A stretch of DNA of 64,000 bases from Vespa crabro (Eukaryota > Arthropoda > Insecta > Hymenoptera > Vespidae). Numbering within the stretch: position 1 is the first letter of the stretch; each line of letters begins with the position of its first letter. The position numbers were made by a program, and so were the translations under genes. The stretch covers positions 507,571 to 571,570 of the forward strand of contig NC_060964.1 in assembly GCF_910589235.1 (NCBI RefSeq), in the 5' to 3' direction. The notes beneath the pieces are model-generated. The model did not search any database and had not been told where the DNA came from. It worked only from the letters and a program-made list of their open reading frames with translations. Below, one piece after another: positions 1 to 64,000 of this stretch.

Positions 1-143
1 AGAAGCATTAATTACAGCATTGTAAACTATATTACTTTTGTAACAAGATATTTACACGTTTGAATGTAAGAAAAAAGTGAAGCTATACATTATCAGTCAA
101 GTCGGAGCCTCTTTGCGTTTAAATATAAGATATATCAATATTT

Positions 144-515
144 TAATAATAATAAAAAAATAAAAATAATAATAATTATAATAGCACTAGTAATAATAAT
201 AATAAATTGAATGAGGAAAATAAATAATAATAATAATAATAATATTAATAATATTAATAATGATAATAACAACACAATAATATTAATAATAATAAAAAAA
301 AGAAGAAGAAGAAGAAGAATGTAAGTAATAATAGTAGTAGTGATAATAATAGTAATAGTAACAATAATGACACTAATAGTAGTAGTAGCAGTAGTAATAG
401 TCGTAGTAGTAGTAGTAATAGTAGTATTAGTATTGGGTAGTTATAGTAGTGATGGTAATCATAATTAATAATAAGTAACAATATTGTAACTAGTAATAAT
501 TATAATAATAATGAT
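144..515. repeat. Degenerate AAT/AGT trinucleotide region
   Basis: Runs of AAT and ATA merge into GTA/AGT runs with scattered substitutions, as in an old, decaying trinucleotide array. Confidence 0.85.
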
Positions 516-748
516 GATACGAGAAATATGGTAAACTGAGCGATTTAAATAGTCGAGCTTGAAATGGATGTATACGTGTGAATGGGGGGTAATAGTGCGT
601 ATGAAGCAAGCAGTGCGATACGAACTAAAAGGGTACAAGCATAGCAAATGCTGTCTCGTCTACGTGATAGAAATATCTGTTACGATTTCGACAAAGCGTA
701 GAAAGCAAGGAAGCATCTTCTCGTTCTTCTTTTTTCTATTTTAGTCTT

Positions 749-783
<35 letters not shown>

Positions 784-2046
784 AACTTTAGCACGTAAAA
801 AGAGTTAGTCTTTTTATTGTAATCAAAAAAAGAACTCTTTATGAGACTTCGTTGCTTCCCGCTTCATACGATTTTTTTATCTTTCTTATGGTTTTCGGCT
901 ATAGGAGAGACCGTTCTTGATATTTTTTTTTACCTTTTTCTCAAATGCACGTTGGAAGATGCCGATGTGGCGGGTGGGGGTGGGGGCGGAGCACCCCGTT
1001 CCCTGATTCTGACAATTGTTAGCATTTGTTAGTGCAATAGAGGTCACACTCGTGTGTGTTACTATTTGCAGTGTGTTCGTGTATTTTTTTCTTTCTCGCG
1101 ATACTTGTGGATTTCTTTTTTCTGTTTTTGTTTTCTTTTTCTTTTTATTTGCTATATGTACGTAGGTGTGTATGTGTGTGTGTATATATGTTTTTTTTCT
1201 ATTTTTTTTGTTTCTTATAGTCCGCCAATGATAGCTCTCAATTCGTAAGTCGCACTTTCATTCGTTCGTTTCCTCTTTCCACGTCTTTTATTTGAGAGTG
1301 ATTTTGCTTGTGTACTACTTGTGTTCAGTTGTGTGTTTCTGTATAGGTGCATAATATATAGGACAGTGTGGTTGCGTGAACGAGGGATCAATTCAGGAAA
1401 TAAACACAATATAAACGCGATCAATGTTACGATCGTATGAAATCGCGCATAATGTCCTGGATAGATCGTTCTGCCATTGAAACGCGTTAATATTATTTCT
1501 TTGTTTCTTTTTTTCTTTTCTTTTCTTTTCTTTTCTTTTTTTCGTTTTTGTCGAGCCGACATCGAAAAATTGATTGTCCGTTTTATCATTATTCGTAAAC
1601 TTGATTCTTTACTACTCTACGTCGTCGATATCACATATTACGTTGAACTTTCGAGAAGTACGCTCGTACGAAAATGTGTGCAAAATTGAAGGGGGATGAT
1701 GAACAGTGGTTAAAAGAAAATGAGGAATGGAGGAAAAAAAAGAAATTTGCCAAGTGGCAAAACATTTATGGCGAAGATTTATTCGCTTATCGATTATTAT
1801 CGATTATCTATCTTTTCTGTCATTCTTTCTTTTCGTTTACGTTATTTTTCCTAAGATGGTTGCCCATGTTTTTTCTCCCTTTTTCCTTTTAATATCTCAA
1901 GTATAAAAATACTATTCTAAAATGGTCGAACCGTTTCGCTCGCATGATTATAATATTGCTAATAAGTCTTTACGTTTTTGTTTTTACGTTAAAATCGATC
2001 GACGATATTACGTATATATACATAAATATATATATATATATTTATA

Positions 2047-2089
<43 letters not shown>

Positions 2090-2095
2090 TATAAC
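2047..2095. repeat. (TA)n microsatellite
   Basis: About 17 uninterrupted TA units plus a short interrupted extension. A second (TA)n run lies at 2595-2631. Confidence 0.95.
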
Positions 2096-2592
2096 GTTAT
2101 ATGTATACGTGTATTCAATATTCGCGTTTGTAATAATACCTTTATGTATATAATAATATGCGTTTACCACTAAATATAGAATTTGAAAAAGATCGTGAAA
2201 GACTATCGTTAATCGCGTACGCGTCGTTCTTGTCTCTTTCATCTAAGCTCGCGACGTTACGTTCTACGTTTAGCTATTCGTTGGTTCGATTCGTCCTCTT
2301 TTATATAAACGCTTCTTTATCTTCTTTCTTTTCTATTTTCTTTCTTTTTTTCTTTTCTTTTCTCTTTTTTTATTCTTTATTTCATACTATTTACCTTTCT
2401 TAAACTGCAAGATGATATATTTATTGTTTTCGGACTCTTCGCGATCTCGCATGATTCAATGGCCGACGAACCCACTGTTACCTAACGTGATGTGTTACAA
2501 ATGTTTATCGGTAAGATTACAAATGTCCTATACAATGTGTTGCTCGAAGTGAAAAAAGATCGCCGTATATTGACAGTACACACGTACGGAAC

Positions 2593-2632
<40 letters not shown>

Positions 2633-2992
2633 GTGTATACGTATATATATCCGTGTATAATGAGTAATAAAACTGTGCCTGTAATTTACAGTTGAAATAG
2701 TCGAGGTCCGGAATCGCGTCTAGTCGATAAAAAACGCTCGTTTCGCGAAAGGAACAAATGGCTGAAACCCGTATAGAATGGTTCACTCAGAAGAAACGTG
2801 CGGGAACGCGAAAGAGTATCACGAAAACATATCCTCTTTAAATCGTTCTAATCTGAAATGATTATTATTATTATATACGCTCTATTATGTCAATGGTATT
2901 GATCGATACGACATGATATATATTAGCGAAAGAAGCTAAATAGACCTAACGCTTGAACGAACAATACGATAAAATATGAAACTATAGTTGTA

Positions 2993-3432
<440 letters not shown>

Positions 3433-3700
3433 AAAATTAAATTCGTCATCTACGCCTCTCGATTTATATATCTATATCTATATATATATATAGATATATG
3501 TATTTATATACTATATAATCTCGGATAAAATCGACAACTATTAATCGAAAACGACGATCGTAATATAGACGTATGTATGGATGTATATATATATACAAGT
3601 TTAGGTAGGCTATAATATATAATATCAATTAGAATCCCTTTAGTGAGCGGGAATAGAATATAGGAAATTATTATGAGAAATCGGTGGGGGAAAATGGAAG

Positions 3701-59280
<55,580 letters not shown>

Positions 59281-59898
59281 CTGAAATTGTAAAAAGATGC
59301 GATATGAGATTAAAGATTTCTTATTTCAATGAAAAAAAGAAAAAATAAAATATTTTATAATATTTTTATCGAAACAAACAATAATGATGATGATCATAAT
59401 AATAATAACAATTATTATTGTTAATGTTATTATTATTAATATTAGTATTATAGATTATAATATAAATGTTCGACGCTATGTCGTTTTCTTCAAAGAGAAC
59501 AAGGCATGTGACATATTTTAATTTTTCTTTTTCTTATTCTTTTTCTTATTCTTTTTGTTTTATTTTTCTCTTCTTTTCATCGTCATGAGAACATTGTTGA
59601 GACAGTAACGAAAGAAGGAACAGCAAGCTTAATTACGCGCGTTATAGATACGCGTCGAGAAATGAGCGTAAATACGAGCGTTACACGGAAATAATAATTG
59701 GAAGAAGGGCCGTCGTAAGTAAAGAAAAAGAGAAAGAAAGAGAAACGGAGAAAAAGACAGAGAGAGAGAGAGAGCAGAGGAGGAAGAAAGAAAGAGAGAT
59801 AAATCCATTTTAGCGGGAAAGACTCGTGAGTAGTGGTGGTACACGTCGATTTAGCGCGCCGCGTATCTCGTGAATTTTAATTAGACGAGGCAGTAGTA

Positions 59899-59944
<46 letters not shown>

Positions 59945-62051
59945 CAACGTCGTGTAGGCGTACGAGCTCACGGCCGATGGAAAAGCGAGTCGTGAAGCGT
60001 TGTTCGGTAAGAGGGTTGGGTGGGTAGGAGAAGGAAGGAATGGTCTGAGAGAGAGAAGAGAGGGGGTGAGTCTGGAGAGAGAAGAAAGAAAGAGAGCTGC
60101 TACGTTCGGTCGGTTGTTTTTCGACGCTTGGAGATGTTCATCGCGCAAAAGCGAAGCACGAAGAAAGCTCAAGCTACGGAGGACGGGTTTCTCTCTCTCT
60201 CTCTCTTTCTCTTTCCCTCCCTTCCTCTCAAAATGGCGGCTTCTCGAGTGCGCGCTAAAACACCTTGCAGCTCGGCGGCTTCCGTCGCGGCGTTCCTAGG
60301 GGAGGGTGAGAAGAAGGAGTCAAGGGAATGTTGAGGAAGAGAGGGAGGTAGAAGAGAAAGCGAGAGAAAGTTAGACGAAGAGAAAAAAGGGAGAGGGAAA
60401 GAGAGAGAGAGAGAGAGAGAGAGATGAATATATATAGAGAAAGAGAGAAAGAGAGAGAGAGAAAAGGGGAAGGTAGCATGAGTGCGAGAAAGCGTATCGA
60501 CCGGCACCTACACACCTCAACACAACTTCGCCCTCACCCTCCCTAACGTTCGACGCGCCACCCCAACGACAACAACGACGATGACTACGACGACGAGCGT
60601 CGTTGGCACTCTCTCTCTCTCTCTTTCTCTTTCTCTCTCTCTCCCCTCTACCTTCGGCAGCCCTTGGGTCCTTGAATTCCTAGGGCAAAGTACCCCAGCC
60701 GACGCCGTGTGCAACTCGTCTCTTCTTTTCTCCTTCGTTCACCCCCTGTCCTCCTCCGAAACACACACACGCCGGATGGAATCTCAAAGGTGAAAACTGC
60801 GTGCTGCAAAATCCATCCAGCGCCCTTCAACCGGCGGCTACCTCCTCTCTTCCCTCCAAGCTGCAGTCGCCCATCACCTCCTACCTCCCAGCCTCACTCT
60901 CTCTCTCTCTCTCTTTTTTTTGCCACCCTCGTACACGCGAGACACGCAAAATCCCAGGGGCTCTCACGCCAGACGCGAATGAGGTTTTGACGTGCGCGCG
61001 AAAATATATGCCGATGAAAGATCACATTGATATCGCACCACTTGAAAGTTAATATCGTCAGTATATTTAAGACAGAGGATTAACACCAATTTCAATTTTA
61101 AAAAGAAAAAGATCTCGTTGATCTTTATGCGTTGCGTGTTTTGTAAATTATTAAAGTCTCTGGAAAAGAGAGAAAGGGAAAGAGAGATCGATGAACGATC
61201 GTCAGGATAATCTCGGTGGATCTTCGTTGTTGAATGCACAAGCAAGCAAGCAAATAAGCTAGCACGTCTACCGAGCCGTTTCATTGCGTCTAATAGGCTT
61301 TACAGTCCGTCGGCTTGATTCGAGTGCCCTCGAGAAGTACTTTGGATATATAGGAACGCGGCGTCACTGACGACGAACCGATTTCAAGGAGCAAGATTCC
61401 ACCCACTATCTATCTATCTATCTATCTATCTACCTCTGTTGCTCACGCACTCCTTGCTTAGTCCTTAATATACCTCGAGGCGGCGAAGCTTCGAGATTGA
61501 CCCATTATTCGAGCGAACCAACCGGGGTGGTCTTCACTTCGGTCCATTGAGTTTCGCGCCCAACTATCTCTCTCCCCAATCGGTCTCATTCAGTGAAGTT
61601 ATCTATAAATTGTTGCTTCCTCGATTCATCGGTTAAATCGTCATTCTAACGATATTCCATAAAACGACAGAAAGAAAGAGAGAGAAAGAAAGAGAGAGGG
61701 AGAGAGACGAAGACAAAGAAGAAACAAAAGAAGAACTCTGAAAAGTCTCTCTGTTCGAAAGAAAATTCTATTTGTTCGTTAATAATATTTTTTATATCGT
61801 TTTTATATATAAAAGCAACACTATTTGATTATATATCCTATCACAGATTTAGAAATGATTAAAACTTAACGGATCTCCCTGAATGAAATATATCTATGAT
61901 AAGAGATGAAATCTCGTGTATATCTTCGCAACGTATTGAATTCGAAAGAGGGCCAATGTTGGAAGTAAAGAAGGAGAATTTTTTTCGAAAATCTCAGACC
62001 TTTTTTTCAGGATAACTTTTTTCCGGTCGAACGAACGAACGAGAAAGAAAG

Positions 62052-62094
<43 letters not shown>

Positions 62095-62308
62095 GAGACA
62101 GAGAGAGGAGAGAGAGAAAGAGATAGAGAAAGAGTTTTAGATTTAAGATCGCGCACGTGAAAAGTCGGTAAAATTCTTTCCTCCGTGGAAAAAAAAAAAG
62201 AAAAAAAGCAGTGGCACCGGTTCGGGCGTCCTCTGAATTTTTCAAGAAGACGGTCAAAGAGCGCTTTGAAATTCCAAACGGCCTCAGGGATCGATTCGTA
62301 GCACGTAC
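59281..62308 (-). other. Region upstream of the first recognised Eph exon
   Basis: Intron or 5' region. It holds a 13-bp inverted repeat (59398-59437), a (GAC)n run at 59900-59945, GA/CT patches, a GC-rich stretch at 59980-60980 and (GATA)n at 62055-62095. The 59980-60980 part is unique and CpG-bearing, as a promoter region might be. No coding signal was confirmed. Confidence 0.5.
60230..60240 (+). promoter_or_regulatory. YY1/Pleiohomeotic-like site
   Basis: AAAATGGCGGC matches the YY1/Pho core (GCCAT on the other strand, with the AAnATGGCGGC context). Related words occur at 58142, 58802 and 63307. Motif-based inference only. Confidence 0.3.
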
Positions 62309-62428
62309 CTGCTAGAGAAGGGAGCAACCAGAGGAGAAAAAAGAAGAAAACGAAAAAGAAGAAGACGAAGAAGAAGAAGAACCAGAAGAAGAACCAGAAG
62401 AAGAGTAATAGTAGTAGAAGAAAATACG
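62309..62428 (-). CDS. Eph: Candidate hydrophobic 5' exon of Eph (candidate A)
   Basis: Bounded by a good acceptor (ttattcggcag after a pyrimidine tract) and a good donor (AGCAG|GTACGTG), and phase 1 at both ends, so it can join the 59280-59201 exon. It would encode 40 very hydrophobic residues ending FLLWLLPSLA, which resembles the end of a signal peptide. Most of it comes from a (GAA)-type repeat (TTC on the minus strand, hence poly-Phe), and it has no ATG. A chance repeat ORF beside a cryptic donor is therefore a real alternative. Confidence 0.2.
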
Positions 62429-62453
62429 CTGCCGAATAAGAGAAAGAAAAGAT

Positions 62454-62530
<77 letters not shown>
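62337..62530. repeat. (GAA)n, (GATA)n and (GA)n tracts
   Basis: GAA-type repeats at 62337-62403 overlap candidate exon A. GATA at 62456-62490 and GA at 62491-62530 follow. Confidence 0.93.
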
Positions 62531-62533
<3 letters not shown>

Positions 62534-62783
62534 TGAGAGAGAGTGCATACTTGTGCTCGTGCACCAGCCAACCAACACGTGCATTATATGTCGCGGCACG
62601 GCGCGAGTCGGTGCAACGGACACGTGTCACGTGACACGAGTCACTTGCATAGTCGCATCGTCGTGGAATTCCTCGAGAGTAGACGAGTTTCTCCCTATTG
62701 GATTTACGAGTCGGTGCTCAGACAACGAGACCGAGAAAATTCTCGCAAATTATGTCACTCGCAAACGAGGGAACAAGGAATTG

Positions 62784-62842
62784 TGTGCGTGTATGTGTGT
62801 GTGTGCGTGTGTGTGTGTGCGTGTGTGTGTGTATGTGTGTAT

Positions 62843-62928
<86 letters not shown>

Positions 62929-62938
62929 ATATGTATAT
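62784..62938. repeat. Long (GT)n microsatellite
   Basis: About 150 bp of GT with GCGT and GTAT variants. The last 85 bp are almost pure alternating purine-pyrimidine. Confidence 0.98.
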
Positions 62939-63363
62939 GTTAAAAGATTCGCTAAAAAAAGAATGAAGTCGATCATGTATTCATAGAAAAGATTATTACG
63001 ACGTTTATATTAATCATCTCATGAACTTTTATACGATCGGTAACTTATGTAATTGCCTTAAGACGCCATATTATTAAAATAATCGAGCAACTATCTCTCT
63101 ACGTAGAAGCAATTCGTTTCGTCGGATGAAATAACGACGAGGGTTTCAGCGATAAATCGAGATGGAACGTTCTTATGTTCCTTTTTTCATTTTTTTTTTT
63201 TTATGTCTCTCCCCCCCTTTCTCTCTCTCTTTCTCTTTTTCTCTACCATCCAAGGTTAGACTTCGGTTGAATACTTAAAAATCTTCGACGGAGTCCCTCG
63301 CGACTCGGCGCCATTTTTAAATCTTCGATCCTCATCCTACACTACTGAATAAAAGAAAGTTTA

Positions 63364-63414
<51 letters not shown>

Positions 63415-64000
63415 CATACATATCGTTCGAATATAAATAATAGATCTTTTGGTTGGTACACGTTACCATCTAATCCGTTAAGGTAAAAGATGGTCGAGAA
63501 TAGTAGTACCAAGATCGTGACTTTCGATTCGTTCAATTTTCTCGATAACTTCGGCAAATAGTAATTCTATTGGAGATTATAAATTTAAAAAGAAGGGCGG
63601 AGGTAAGGGGAGGAAGGGTAGAGAGGATCAAATCGGACGTCCGAGAATCATTGAATCTTATACGAGGAAACGAAAATCGAACAAAATTAATGGGAGCGAA
63701 CGTTGAGACCACTTATTTGCAATATTTTTATCGTATATAAATAATCTCGCTGTAGGAAGAATAAAAAGAATATATAATAATAATCTAAAAGGATTAATGT
63801 TTGGACGTCCTCTTGGCTCTCAATGGACGACCTACATTGCGAGAGGAAATGGCACTTGCTCTAATTCTCGTTTCTATGAAAAATTTCATATCAGCGCAAG
63901 ATCTCGATAAGAATTTCTTTTAAATGAAATAATACGAACAATTCTTTCTCCTTCGACGTAGTAGCATTTAGTTAATTAATTCGCCCGAAACCGAAAGTCA
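62939..64000. other. 5' end of window: unique sequence with (TA)n
   Basis: (TA)n at 63368-63413. GGCGCCATTTTT at 63307-63318 is a YY1-like word. Candidate exon B lies at 63566-63467. Nothing else was recognised to 64000. Confidence 0.5.
63467..63566 (-). CDS. Eph: Candidate signal-peptide exon of Eph (candidate B)
   Basis: A minus-strand segment bounded by a possible acceptor (ctccaatag) and donor (GATG|GTAACG). It reads a basic stretch (KLSRKLNESK), a hydrophobic core (VTILVLLFSTIFYL) and a short polar end (NGLD), which is the shape of a signal peptide. It ends in phase 1, as the 59280-59201 exon requires, so the junction would read ...NGLD-VVLLDT. There is no in-frame ATG, so an upstream exon outside the window would be needed. 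The choice between this and 62428-62309 rests on composition only. Confidence 0.3.

Noticed and set aside
60964..61284. ATG-led minus-strand frame MKRLGRRASLFACLLVHSTT as the Eph first exon
   Set aside because: It looks like a signal peptide, but no acceptable donor in phase 1 follows before the frame enters a repeat.
61806..61815. TATATAAAAG as a TATA box
   Set aside because: Isolated in AT-rich DNA, with no initiator at the expected spacing.

Overview
The window is a piece of an insect genome, most likely hymenopteran. It is AT-rich but has many CpG-containing words, small GT/AG introns, and an extreme load of microsatellites: (GA)n, (TA)n, (GATA)n, (GTAT)n, (AAT)n and (GAA)n. The order is inferred from this general character only and has not been tested. 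No prokaryotic operon, rRNA, tRNA or CRISPR array was seen.

One protein-coding gene explains all the convincing coding signal: an Eph receptor tyrosine kinase on the minus strand. Its exons were read by hand from conserved protein blocks and splice sites. From 5' to 3' they are 59280-59201 and 12590-12305 (ephrin-binding domain), 12182-11646 (end of that domain plus the Cys-rich/EGF-like region), 11544-11384 and 11298-11034 (first fibronectin III repeat and start of the second), 10942-10754 (rest of the second), 10682-10571 (transmembrane helix), 10439-10369, 8928-8863 and 7752-7576 (juxtamembrane), 7489-7020 and 6865-6528 (kinase), and 4031-3701 (C-terminal tail and stop). All twelve junctions keep one open frame: 3083 nt plus one leading base gives 1027 codons and a stop. 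The exon with the initiator Met and signal peptide is not settled. Two phase-compatible candidates are given (63566-63467 and 62428-62309); neither contains an in-frame ATG, so the true start may lie outside the window.

Layout: 1-3700 is 3' flank or 3' UTR, mostly simple repeats. 3701-12590 is the compact 3' part of the gene. 12591-59200 is one 46.6-kb intron that splits the ephrin-binding domain and is packed with microsatellites, a few older tandem repeats and hairpins, and some GC-richer unique islands. 59201-64000 holds the first recognised exon and the 5' region.

The points most worth a second look are: a receptor C-terminus with a poly-Ala/His-rich tail where vertebrate Eph receptors carry a SAM domain; a symmetric, frame-preserving 66-nt juxtamembrane exon; a CAGCAG tandem acceptor; a possible second tail in another frame of the last exon; two copies of a dispersed repeat with hAT-like ends; a three-unit tandem array beside one of them; a perfect 16-bp hairpin at 21.4 kb; and a palindromic NRF-1-type site at 22.2 kb. 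I found no evidence of a wholly new multi-gene system.
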